A program made the position numbers and the translations under genes. From a virus, in the IMG/VR virus record IMGVR_UViG_3300025102_000074, positions 1 through 42,883 of that record: DNA of 42,883 nucleotides, one strand, 5' to 3'. Every line of letters begins with the position of its first letter. Position 1 is the first letter of the stretch. Below are positions 29,901-36,293 of this stretch, piece by piece. The notes beneath the pieces are model-generated. The model saw only the letters and a list, made by a program, of their open reading frames with translations, was not told the origin of the DNA and made no database searches.

Positions 29901-32900
29901 GCTGCACGCCGACCTCTCGAATACCCATACAGGGCACTTGTTCGACTCCTCCGTCTCCTCCCCTAGGAAGGGGCCGACCTACGAGGACCACAACTGGGAG
30001 CATATAGACAGCATCAACAACGTCAGCAGGACAACCGGGTGGGAGAGGGCCACTGGTAACAACCCGCTCAAACTGTCATACGAACTCCACGATAGGTCAC
30101 TGTTCTTCCACGTCACGAAGATGGGACACAGCCACACGCACCGCTATCCCACCACCTACACCCATGCGAACGGCGTGGAGAATCAGGCGCTCAACGTCTC
30201 ATCTTGGGACGCCTCGACCAGCGTGCTGACCGTTGATGCCACAATCAACGCCAGAATATACGACGCATCCTTCGGAACCAAGGAGGTCAAGGACGACAGG
30301 CGCTTCATACGCATCTTCAACCCGACGACAGAGGAGAGTGTCGTAGCATCCTACACCGGGATATCCGGTACTACTTTCACCGGCATAGTAGGTGATGTGG
30401 ACTTCACTGCTTTCATAGCGGCGCAGACTGTCGCCAATCTAGATGTGGTACCATCCTACTACGTTCCCGCAGGAAGCGCCCGCTTCTTCGCAGCACAGAG
30501 GCTCAGAGACCACGCAGAGGTGAGTGGCGCCTCACCCGACATGGCTCATACCCACTACATGGACGGTGACGCGAACACGCTTGCTCACACCCGATACACC
30601 AAGCCGCAACTCACCCCGATGCCGTTCCCGAGGATGGGTCATCACTACGTGACACCGACCATGCCCATGCTACCGGGACACTGGGCCCACCCAGCCTACC
30701 AGTCCATATTCAAGAGGCACTTGGCAGAGAGAGCATCCACGAGGGGCTACAGGGACAGGGACCTCTTCGACAAGGAGAAGACGACCACTTCGGTCAGTTC
30801 GGACATCTCTACCGACGTCACAGACTACATGAGCCCACTCGAGCCCGAGTTGTTCTTCAGCGGCGTGTCGGCGCCCGTGGCACCAAGCGACATCCATGGT
30901 GGTGCATTCACATTGATGTTCGAGACCAAGGTCAAGTGGGATGGGTATGGAGTCCTTGGCAGCAGGGGCCATGCAGGCATCATAAACAAGGCAGGAGGAC
31001 ACACCATCGTCCTCGAGGCAGCCAACAATTACACCCTACAGGCCCACTTCCCAGACCCGAAGGAGGTAGGAGCCTACCAGATAGTCATACAACCCAACGT
31101 GCTCAACACACAGTTGGTGGGATACCACTTCTACTCATCCGCGCAGAAACTAACGGGACAGCAGGTCAATACCGTAATCGGCACCGAATACGTGGCTGGG
31201 GTAGGAGCACTCGTACTCTACCTATCCGATGCAACCCAAGCAGACGTCAGGGGATGCGAGATATTCATCAACGAGGTAATACTGGACCATGACGCTGACT
31301 TCGGCAAGCATTTCACCAACATACCACCATTGTCGCTGTACAACGCTTTTGGCATAGAATTGACCGAGAGTCCATCATTCACACGCAGGGCTTTCCCATA
31401 TACAACCATGATGAGCAAAGCCACACCCGGATATACATTGAACATACCTTGGTGGAGTATATTGCATAGTGTGGCACCTGATGATGGTAATTCAAGTGGT
31501 TTCAGACATATATCTCAATATACCCCATATAATTACTACGAGTTCTCAAGAAGTACACTAGGTAGTATAGGTAATCAATTGACAATTGCAGGATATCCAT
31601 CGATATACCCTGACATATATTCGCATATATTACAAAATACATCCCTAAGTCCAACATGTACCGTGATAAATACATCAGGTAGTAGTCCTAATATCACAAT
31701 AACCGTTGATGATGCCTCACTGTTCCCAGAGACGCCATACTACAACCACAAACTAGAGTACACCGATTCCAATGGAAAGAGGCAGGTAGCCACCTATACA
31801 AGGCGCAGCGGGCTGCAGAGCGGTGCTGTGAACGAACCCAAGACATTCACCGGAGTAACTACCACCGGTACAATAGCAACAGGTATGGAATTGAGACTAA
31901 CTACGGCATATGACAATCTACCTGCCAAGGATATATTCACAGATACGAATAGAAGTATAATTACAAAGATACTACCACAGTTGAAAAAAGGTACCAAGGA
32001 TACTGTTGGATTACATGTACCAGATGCATTCCTATGCATGTGGCATCCAAATCTAGGTAGACCGTATACATTCTACTCTGATTCGAGCAGGACATGGGGT
32101 GGAACCACCACCGATAGGGCGGTTGACGCAGCCCAGTACAACATAATGCCCGACCACTTCCAGACCATCCACTACCACGATGTCGTCTATTCGATGAGCC
32201 ACGGTCCATTCGACCTGCGAGTCAAGACCCCAGACGTCGACAAGGTCGGCTCTGTGGCGGCTGCTGACTCGGACCACAATCAGGCAGGTGTGAATCAGGC
32301 GAGCACCAACATCATGCTCAACAGGTTCTGGCCCTGTGGTACCAGAGGAGGACCCCAATCAAGCCGCCCTGATGCGTTTATGCAGGCCTCTGCCAGTTGG
32401 ATTGTACCTAGGGCATACGCATCGGACGACCTGTATCGATGGAAGGACAACAGCACCATAGACGCCTCATACTCCAGAGGAGAGGGCATCGTCAAGGAGA
32501 AACTCGCCACAGCCAGTACCCACAGATTACCGTATGGCTACCGTATCGCTGTACGTCAAGCCTGCAACAGACCCCGTTGGGGGCTGATACCAACCCGCGC
32601 CATCCTCGAGGACGCGATGACCGGAGTCTCAGCGACCACCGTTGGGTACAGGTCCGGGCCCCTAGTCCAGTTGGAGACGAGGGCGTGGACGTACGCAGGT
32701 GGGGACACCGATTCAAACTCCACCTTCCCCAACACCTACGTTGGCGTGATGGAGAGGCTCACCAACTTCTCAGCCATGCTCGGGATGGACAAGTACGAGT
32801 TCCAAGTGAGGCACAGCGACGGTAGGAGGATGACTCGTCCATTCGGCTCACCAGTCAGAACGCTGAGGAACAGCAACAAGGTAGAGAGGGACTGGTGGGG

Positions 32901-34521
32901 TGATACCGAAGGAAAGGCCATTACGAGGCTCTCAGAGGCCGCGCAGTACTATCTGGTGGATTGGTGGGGCAACACCCGTGGAGAGGACGTAAGGCGTGCT
33001 CCAGTGCGTGGATTCGGCATTAGACCCGCATGGGACTGCGGAGACGCCTATGAGTACGACAGAACCAATGGCAGGACTCCCTTCCAGAGAGTCTACAACA
33101 ACGGCAACCCAATCTTCAACCTCAAGAACGTCGTGAACTCAAGCGGTCAGGTCAGCGTCACCAGCAACTTCACGATACCGAGGTTCGGCGGGCGCCTCAA
33201 CTCGGATAACACCAACGTAGGCACCGTCCTCGTCGACGTCTTCGCCCCGACCAACGCTCTGAGGGTTGGCGACATGGGGAACGGCAGGGGAGTCAGGTAC
33301 CCTACCATGTTCAACGAGGATGTTCTCACCGACCTTTCCACCCCCGTCCACACCACTGGTCTCGTTCTCAGCCACAATACAGCGGAGCCCCTGTTCGGTG
33401 ATGGCTTGATACGCCCCCGTAACGACGTACTGCAAGCCGATGAAGTCAAGCGTGGGATAAGCGCGAGGCTGGGTGTGGCCGAGGATGGGCTGCTCAAGCC
33501 CGAGGCTGTTGTGAGCGACAGGGTGGAGCAGGTCGTGGGAGACTCACCTCACAAGGACGTCATATCTAGGAACTCACCGAGGATAGGAGTGGACGCTGAG
33601 AACTTCGAGGAGTTGGAGAAGTCCCACATCATCATCAACACAGAGGCGCACAGCCTTCACACGGACCGCAACGTAGGACAGAGGACAGTGCTGCAAGGCG
33701 CCCACATGCCCGGAAACCAGAGCCTAGTCGACGCGAACTACAACTCACTCCTCTTCAGCGACACGAACGGTACCACGAACTCCGTGCTGAAGTTCAGTCA
33801 TACGTCGAACATGCGCCCTATGGGCGGGGACTACATACTCGAGGCCAGAGCGTTCGCGGGTCTCTTCGACGACACCGGATGGGGAGTGAACTCACTCACC
33901 GGGGCGAATAAGACCTCCAATCCGTATCAGGACGTATCGACGTACAGCACCGACGGGGTTCGCAACAACGACACCGACTCCACTGTGAGGTTCCTTCTGC
34001 GCCCCAACAGGGTCCTCGACCGATTCCACGTCGAGATGTACAGGCCGAAGACCACCGCCGTCAAGCAGTCGGATGGTGATTACTTCCAAGCCACGGCAGG
34101 TGGTAAGTACGGCATCTTCACCTACGAGGCGACTGGTAGGACACCCTCCAACAACTTCCCTGACACACGCTCGACCCCGGACACCAAGGGACCATACGTA
34201 CCCATAGTCTACATGGACACCAGCAGCGGCGGCTCCGCTGACCAGATACCGACCTCCCACGGTCCCAACTTGGGAGGGGTGGCAGTGACGAACTTCGATA
34301 CCTCGTTGACGAGCACCGTATGCAGGCTCATCACCTCAGAGAACACGCTGCAGCACCACAGGAGCGACGCACCAAGGAGGAGGACAGCAGCCCAGACCGA
34401 TGACCCGGTGAAGCGCAAGGACTTCTCCATCAAGCCAAGATACAGCCAGACTCTGCACCCCAAGGGCCACAAGGGTGATGTGACGTTCGGCACCTCCGAC
34501 CACAGTGGTGATGCTGCATGA
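17983..34521 (+). CDS. Giant tail-tip/adhesion protein (5,512 residues) with N-terminal LamG-like domain
   Basis: A single uninterrupted frame of 16.5 kb. Residues about 5-250 fit a LamG/concanavalin A-like fold: FFFDGVSDSIIIP, FCIEAWVQPDCGGVIVQKQ, HVVAALRSKDVVLYINGEL and FRGVMEGLHLSNRF are its typical strands. Such folds bind glycans or proteins. The rest is beta-rich, with many Asp, Asn, Thr, His and Tyr, little helix and no membrane segment. A second LamG-like run may lie at about 4305-4360 (GGAFTLMFETKVKWDGYG). Modules with the pattern VDD...YTG...TFTG recur near 4080-4140 and 4570-4620. The gene lies between a Dit-like protein and a hub-like protein, with ATGA overlap to the latter, so it is probably part of the tail tip or receptor-binding apparatus. 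The region 31330-32090 is markedly AT-rich. No enzymatic motif is recognised. Confidence 0.75.
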   Translation: MAVLGRTNHAFFFDGVSDSIIIPQGRHTKLGDLTPDGKTMSTLLSSNPSGSQTTTLTSGLFGNQFCIEAWVQPDCGGVIVQKQDQFSLSIGNVDTPGPAVFTVTLDRPTGIEVVRLSTAVEETNGYDGTVYPPSTFGGPHDSYNRFNSSYDDATSLNINHRPLIHVVAALRSKDVVLYINGELMVKKALRDSGFTLNKSDHHIFVGGKGGQFRGVMEGLHLSNRFTDSLINRNAPLVDENTLVLYRFEEPIAPVQGLFEINPSFSTVGGLTKILFATASDASSLASTLTGNTVTSGTVDFTASPYSMGNYKVFDAHTTPGTTTTRSVAHVPYNLLINAGSINPKTKKPNQKPPERVRLHSINDIDSTPYMLVSSIHIDFVNGDANGLRTALHTRTNDVDDFFVVVGSDLLIDSGTGSPYQPLHYSTQMIDRTGQMIIDECRYDNHGIVYSSRMSTTDVDTDNPFAVAWDTTVVDEKFKIGHSGRHSLNHVDGHPFLRMLPDPSEEIINQTIDAGVDTIDVYYDAALKGVENQIGINARVDILQNTGDFTINNITSTSEVNTIVGNGLPTGSKEVIAIGGTALDILPFMLRGPVPTELPSVAADIDSETRRYHLRPSRNSRVAILHVPSLSTSNLAPFVEVHYNAIDITGKSMEATGDSGTATPYLMVEKTVPAGVTPVGGGSTVYDVINTAIGNGNLTLHAPGGYIEVTMSNSDFNSVISKPNSLVGDTSEGYESDDELDERFTPFSDGSTNYTPRSDSSAQPNTPPKIVTASHTTSDTHESVFHRMLINTVSNSKQKTLTDKTIYSRREPSTVVSSPSNGEFDSGSTSSNTHIHEFFDVIDNHPITDSNTSNMRIYLQPSDRRRVNQMTHLRSTLDDVTEPNITTLLYHMSRARVRSVEEKESNGVKSTVIQCRGLSEAAVSRTVSKTGAGSPDSHIVKEIEPNAPVVTVTLGGPGQGASDIKPTYDPSPLSRLPFSTQRGYHVRTESVAYSTAKVATLNVKPMNNESPNMASWGTYGFAKKGRLYLDDGASALYDAKNGTAFTFTDKASKTATVNGGTGVIDNIVGGTSDLVVGMLIDHSLFGGEARILRIDSSTQVTSVSPAAGGGTSNNQTVGFIHSVNSSSQTQRYLDANGTNYGTFDNWLKATGKASNVTLGATADPITVVLSSEPDFGTESLSEDGSTVNDRMFQGGGKDVNHDYQLGTQYASTRALVEIPIFTNQVFDDDIAGVFPGPDNSLRLSVDATYTAHTWNPTPVGRRPGSPFNSDRAKHSAYALAVSKRNAGRRAFISKNIVVDGSNLQLHVSDITIFPSSSAISGAYTEKYQGIDNRPRFRRVFLESGAWALYTEANAGGYLVIPDKEWAMTKQFRREYRVGMPVFLSGGVPSESLTPIGDEPYTPSVAYENRSEHYHDTASVKTQGGNVDYGLRQYVSAVEFKAGPESNPHAARIVPKRATGVIATVRGFVDDGGPGGMGIAIVSLSSDEDFSTFPDFGFDSQTSLDFSVGDFLYEVELDDAGTTRRLHYYGRIRTADSHDVPANSIALGFYNPSAGSVPSYLTEGNRITLSRRSRAILNFDRSNINAVNNASILDEEYDAYCIEATGWTLTASSTSSASVSLFSVGTSPLTSNTLGPNLRKGDHLFVKASGKLTPIGTVSKMTTRDLSGGTDYTVTLTANAATTVTTQPLFISFSNAFVEDPDAILNRTWVYPYASGGFRNGDTVWSNMTLNNPHAMEGLFAKSRGVLNEARVWKGFTGGAATLSDEPRSSVPLENFLIGKTCIETAQNYAQHVNKTIEENYKALGLNASDAPTVAYVDPYLADDDHTRVLLYDVAHDREFIAFQDIFMQVQTSAKNVEIGWPRKFIKDGSLIDLAEYVATNTGGGPSWATTQIDVANGFPSQNPYLRSTQQSKFIESAYAHDVANRIGTDVLTPLSGSLPSSMAASSTSATSPSIYGKAHGHHSHTGYSLSGGLSDYALGDSSQMRTSDETVLPLFATIKHEFSRVRSFGDLFVTELKKLRKGTSNASLREPSTFHDTPDGTRVIPAFLALKGIRANTLDLTSHEESRLQHLPQWKQMEFIRRLDIDVGSLSLAEDVTDIESAAHEMVRIINQAGATKAKRVFDANTTGSAHDPAPWWDAGDAFESSDRGTHMGYLRAHIGRQVQDLDGNPGYTVVIHSTVPGASGRNFCVWLDNSKGQSSYKPQFIVGHGGRWRNFWGMPDEIENENMHPAPLPLNKHGRPFAPITTLHQLIDAELTGMDSMPSLDFSSRDNNTESPVLRAISNAVGGSGSNTVAADSFEPKSTDKSLVEGLRTGTNAVGRVNFGGLVKAGVPGWSPVAGQWGMGPKGDDSFARRYGNNTITTYGDYVPAADIKEEKFGTSPVYGIKMTDHRGKNHTVRLIYRQMGQPFANENTILPSTIEDEVCIFFDDRTNSQGGFTIGGHMVGQGDATGGMTGFSGDTEKAFYGGKWNPVAARDVAIKCNVTYLHVSKSLKVIFEDPYDDTSTLTHPDMLGYLGFPKKDGRVQITDSAGNGNTGLTLSYTSRSTNDASGEHRFQGIESEFTSDQSLTARLISPTMNWTTLITDELMAVATAAAINNHGINNPEGVVFDCRDMYATNGQTFGEMGVRADAIRIRAYNPDRFVKPIAQFFTASIHPDFGIKAAHLEYGEVEKADAGSDGVWSFGTSRANTDGNIDAGRDIDCGYVPNTLLQVTSKANGPNTNTRTPLLIDSFNEEVNGTLIENWSRNLRGSQFTDHSGDHILPCVNNPMLRYTSVTTASQRIFIDTNTAQDELWGFLAPATLANGTVPSFGERKKIYLFPEASAVVEGHSGDDQGDVRNLKTLIWDNDTATSEWVTAFAGDGTSGDTTDTAYHTGVISHYGNLRSTEVCGLRSLGSVDSSPIHHFRGGRSSVDNNVPVFFGGGFSGVVLDVNDGTMNDYSEFYTHPYAAGPTGVSGIQNANEIVTSHAILDANAMLSFFPGTALLNQHRGSIIPPAHNRDNVLSPDLDDSNGAINSGHPNSAPYTAGVVVQKPSPLVLRFAHPTARYDDHITSTENKTTYIVFGPGQAFPFTQEVADSSNMTGADSVHPHTGAVLTVGNTWSKVPGNIVPNPIENQDGNYMPEDADYHSAYHAFHWRTPLNWEPATGKPLSLYSKIKQRPENGRMYGQYFNDDSISASFSASDLTIRRGMPLRHNPLIGFGIATGADMVWHMDGGYHPGGHWMDNQIAVNPSHPDGDTTLSVWGPTTQVHPTAFRVAGMLTTKVLGYTASEGQLVAADVDSEYIIVDATRCQNGEELATVVGAAINTFPGKGALKAMGGTHMPSMGNAMRQDRYGWVELETFSAYQVSTDPYYVEYSSSTHTTQNELEQIPACGWIKASTSGGADVPAWGCYHSREVFDDGGTWKVRFYLAPNRITNSEKFESYVTLNDGSTAVSSLAGSIYVWSKAGVHRFNNVASTTRDHMCQAHFSGLVDAVDRTRPIGSVGWHGERYSYLNSLRVDTEGYGAGLGAWHSELGFSPYGSASSVLSGFGGIPTTAPLPRSPESTPPVDGLGSALMTYINNPYSSYTYTTNSLSYSRKDTDDNAPHTLHAKPSHYDIDTTFPEELVHPQGLFSKAFIVIACESEFALIAKKDRDSSTCVGDMLMVKGQGSPSLRYAGTTRWDERFHAQDRFIAPAHAGPNVEALIVNDTALETDSTDTGVYTFHTGNVTDLRLENATPDRAKTGDLVTDLDFSLGSKNLETGITAERNVVPEFYTSGSYTSDGDFPTDFWKGDILAYDLYKRSSALNFSTEHIVWKRMDGGNLSLPALNARGLGAVPWTTRVASSTAHTSGEKLYGNVRFSFETTNSAMMPVLQAQELSHPQLAEKHDETIGGILTIPNEEMQFDEAVVVDDSGQEHTLQGGSPLGTVIRSFMVLKDRGVEGNAPALANSGNTPSMMVQLPDPDTIPGNIVVRSGFDPVQAYQTESFGSGGMLHADLSNTHTGHLFDSSVSSPRKGPTYEDHNWEHIDSINNVSRTTGWERATGNNPLKLSYELHDRSLFFHVTKMGHSHTHRYPTTYTHANGVENQALNVSSWDASTSVLTVDATINARIYDASFGTKEVKDDRRFIRIFNPTTEESVVASYTGISGTTFTGIVGDVDFTAFIAAQTVANLDVVPSYYVPAGSARFFAAQRLRDHAEVSGASPDMAHTHYMDGDANTLAHTRYTKPQLTPMPFPRMGHHYVTPTMPMLPGHWAHPAYQSIFKRHLAERASTRGYRDRDLFDKEKTTTSVSSDISTDVTDYMSPLEPELFFSGVSAPVAPSDIHGGAFTLMFETKVKWDGYGVLGSRGHAGIINKAGGHTIVLEAANNYTLQAHFPDPKEVGAYQIVIQPNVLNTQLVGYHFYSSAQKLTGQQVNTVIGTEYVAGVGALVLYLSDATQADVRGCEIFINEVILDHDADFGKHFTNIPPLSLYNAFGIELTESPSFTRRAFPYTTMMSKATPGYTLNIPWWSILHSVAPDDGNSSGFRHISQYTPYNYYEFSRSTLGSIGNQLTIAGYPSIYPDIYSHILQNTSLSPTCTVINTSGSSPNITITVDDASLFPETPYYNHKLEYTDSNGKRQVATYTRRSGLQSGAVNEPKTFTGVTTTGTIATGMELRLTTAYDNLPAKDIFTDTNRSIITKILPQLKKGTKDTVGLHVPDAFLCMWHPNLGRPYTFYSDSSRTWGGTTTDRAVDAAQYNIMPDHFQTIHYHDVVYSMSHGPFDLRVKTPDVDKVGSVAAADSDHNQAGVNQASTNIMLNRFWPCGTRGGPQSSRPDAFMQASASWIVPRAYASDDLYRWKDNSTIDASYSRGEGIVKEKLATASTHRLPYGYRIAVRQACNRPRWGLIPTRAILEDAMTGVSATTVGYRSGPLVQLETRAWTYAGGDTDSNSTFPNTYVGVMERLTNFSAMLGMDKYEFQVRHSDGRRMTRPFGSPVRTLRNSNKVERDWWGDTEGKAITRLSEAAQYYLVDWWGNTRGEDVRRAPVRGFGIRPAWDCGDAYEYDRTNGRTPFQRVYNNGNPIFNLKNVVNSSGQVSVTSNFTIPRFGGRLNSDNTNVGTVLVDVFAPTNALRVGDMGNGRGVRYPTMFNEDVLTDLSTPVHTTGLVLSHNTAEPLFGDGLIRPRNDVLQADEVKRGISARLGVAEDGLLKPEAVVSDRVEQVVGDSPHKDVISRNSPRIGVDAENFEELEKSHIIINTEAHSLHTDRNVGQRTVLQGAHMPGNQSLVDANYNSLLFSDTNGTTNSVLKFSHTSNMRPMGGDYILEARAFAGLFDDTGWGVNSLTGANKTSNPYQDVSTYSTDGVRNNDTDSTVRFLLRPNRVLDRFHVEMYRPKTTAVKQSDGDYFQATAGGKYGIFTYEATGRTPSNNFPDTRSTPDTKGPYVPIVYMDTSSGGSADQIPTSHGPNLGGVAVTNFDTSLTSTVCRLITSENTLQHHRSDAPRRRTAAQTDDPVKRKDFSIKPRYSQTLHPKGHKGDVTFGTSDHSGDAA

Positions 34522-35948
34522 CCTTGGTTGATGACGACGCTGGTCAGTTCAATGTCAGCCTAGATACTACCATGAACGAAGTAAGGAAGCCAGTGTTCGT
34601 GGACAATGCGTTCCACCACGCCCTCCTGTCCTCCCAGACAAGCAGCAAGAACAAGGTTACCATAGAGAACCGCAACAACGCCACGTACACGGTAGCATCA
34701 TCGAACAGGTACACCTTGGCAGAGGGCAACAGTACAGTTCAGATGACCCACACCAGCCGTCCGGGTCACAATTACGAAGGAGCCCCATTCTTCTCAGGCG
34801 AGAGGATATCGACCACCACCAAACCGTCGATGCTGCTCTATAACTCAAACCAACCCAAGCAGCAGAGGCTCAAGGGCTCCTCCTTCGTCACCAGCGACAA
34901 GGGCATCACACTCAACCTACCCAACATGCAAGGCCTATCATTGAACGACATAGGCTATACCGGGGGTGATGTTCACTTAGGCCAGTCAATCGACGTCGGT
35001 CTCAGAACCACCGACCTAGCGATGCAACTCGGTAGGAGACTGACTGGTACACTGACGTCGGTCAATCTGTCCCTACCGAGAAAGGTAACGTCCACGAATA
35101 CCGATAGGAGGAAGCACAGTCTCAAGTTCTTCGCTCAGGACTTCAACCAGATACCGATTCTCCAAGCCATGAAATTCATCTCAAGACAGGACGGCAGGGT
35201 AACCTACTTCGATAGGTTCGGCAACTTACTCTTCGTTCCCTTCAACCTGTCAGAGGCCGGTAGGGCGCTAGATGAGAACTTCAGGCTAGGCGGGCAGCAC
35301 ACCAACCCAGTCGACAACATGGAGAACAGGGTCACTGTACAAGGGTCGCCGTTGGCCCTCAACCTCAAGGCCGAGGTCACCGTGGACGACAGGGCGAGGC
35401 AGCAGGGCTCCTTCGACTTCGACATACAGCAGGCGAACCAACCGGTGTTCGATACCAGTATCAAGACGGAGGCGGCGGCTAGGAGGCTTGCTAGGATGAT
35501 ACTCAGAGCCAACAACATATCCTCCGGTGCCATTACCACCGAGGGTCATCCCAACTCTTGGGACTTGAGACCCGGTGTGATGGTGGTCTTCAAAGGCAAG
35601 AGGCACGTCATCATGGAGGCCGTTCACAGATTCTCCGAGAAGGAGTCGGACTTCGTCTTCCTGTCACTAGACACGGGCATAGAGGGAGTGCTGCAGGGGA
35701 TAGCGGATGGTGGCATCAGTGCCGCCTATACTCAAGCGTACGACGAATCGGAGCAGGTGACGAGAGAGGAGATAAGCCTCTTCGACGGCTTAGAAATAGT
35801 GATAACCCCGATAACAGTGACAAGGACAGTGTCGCCAAGCGGTTTCATCATCGGTAAGAACATGACGAGAAGCACGATTGGTCTAGGGAACGAGTCCATA
35901 GGAACCAAAAAGTCACACTCATTTACCATGAGGAGTGATGACGTATGA
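34518..35948 (+). CDS. Baseplate/tail-tip hub protein (gp27/gpD-like)
   Basis: A 476-residue protein, ATG 34518 in ATGA overlap with the giant gene, with GGTGAT at 34507-34512 (spacing 5). The middle part matches hub proteins: LKFFAQDFNQIPILQAMKF, then GRVTYFDRFGNLLFVPFNL, then MENRVTVQGSPLALNL and a C-terminal LRPGVMVVFKGKRHVIMEAVHRFS. This resembles the two beta-barrel domains of the gp27/protein D fold, which ring the tail tube at the tip. The last 90 residues (ISLFDGLEIVITPITVTRTV...) are an added strand-rich end. The hub is normally the docking site for tip or fibre proteins, consistent with its neighbours on both sides. Confidence 0.6.
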   Translation: MTLVDDDAGQFNVSLDTTMNEVRKPVFVDNAFHHALLSSQTSSKNKVTIENRNNATYTVASSNRYTLAEGNSTVQMTHTSRPGHNYEGAPFFSGERISTTTKPSMLLYNSNQPKQQRLKGSSFVTSDKGITLNLPNMQGLSLNDIGYTGGDVHLGQSIDVGLRTTDLAMQLGRRLTGTLTSVNLSLPRKVTSTNTDRRKHSLKFFAQDFNQIPILQAMKFISRQDGRVTYFDRFGNLLFVPFNLSEAGRALDENFRLGGQHTNPVDNMENRVTVQGSPLALNLKAEVTVDDRARQQGSFDFDIQQANQPVFDTSIKTEAAARRLARMILRANNISSGAITTEGHPNSWDLRPGVMVVFKGKRHVIMEAVHRFSEKESDFVFLSLDTGIEGVLQGIADGGISAAYTQAYDESEQVTREEISLFDGLEIVITPITVTRTVSPSGFIIGKNMTRSTIGLGNESIGTKKSHSFTMRSDDV

Positions 35949-36292
35949 CGGCCAGTGACACGTTGAAGAGGCTCATGATAGACACCATAGCCAGCAACAT
36001 CAACGAGGTCGTGCTCGGCTTCGACGGTACTCCATCCACCTCGAGCGACGGCTCTGCTGGGAGACCAGCCATCACCCTGACACCCACCGTGACGGTCATC
36101 GACGACGCCACTCTCCTTATCGAGGCTGATATTCCCACCAGCGAATCATTCGATGACTCCTTGAAGGAGATACACGTTCAACTACGTGATACCAATGGCA
36201 ACTTCACCCCTATCACCCGCCACACCATACGACCTATCAGCAAGACCTCGACGAACGAGGTCAAGATACAAATGCTAATCGAGGTGCGATAA
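35945..36292 (+). CDS. Small baseplate/fibre-attachment protein candidate
   Basis: A 115-residue protein, ATG 35945 in ATGA overlap with the hub gene, with a GGAGTGAT site just upstream (about 35932-35939). After an N-terminal helix (TLKRLMIDTIASNINEVVLG) it is strand-rich and ends VKIQMLIEVR. The SFDDSLKEIHVQLRDTNGNFTPITR segment has the look of small baseplate proteins that carry fibres. I recognise no named family. Position between the hub and the first fibre gene supports an adaptor role. Confidence 0.55.
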   Translation: MTASDTLKRLMIDTIASNINEVVLGFDGTPSTSSDGSAGRPAITLTPTVTVIDDATLLIEADIPTSESFDDSLKEIHVQLRDTNGNFTPITRHTIRPISKTSTNEVKIQMLIEVR

Positions 36293-36293
36293 A

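Noticed and set aside
17983-34521. Giant gene as the true tape measure
   Set aside because: It begins with a LamG-like fold and is beta-rich with little helix, whereas tape measures are mostly helical; the chaperone pair abuts the 190-residue gene instead.
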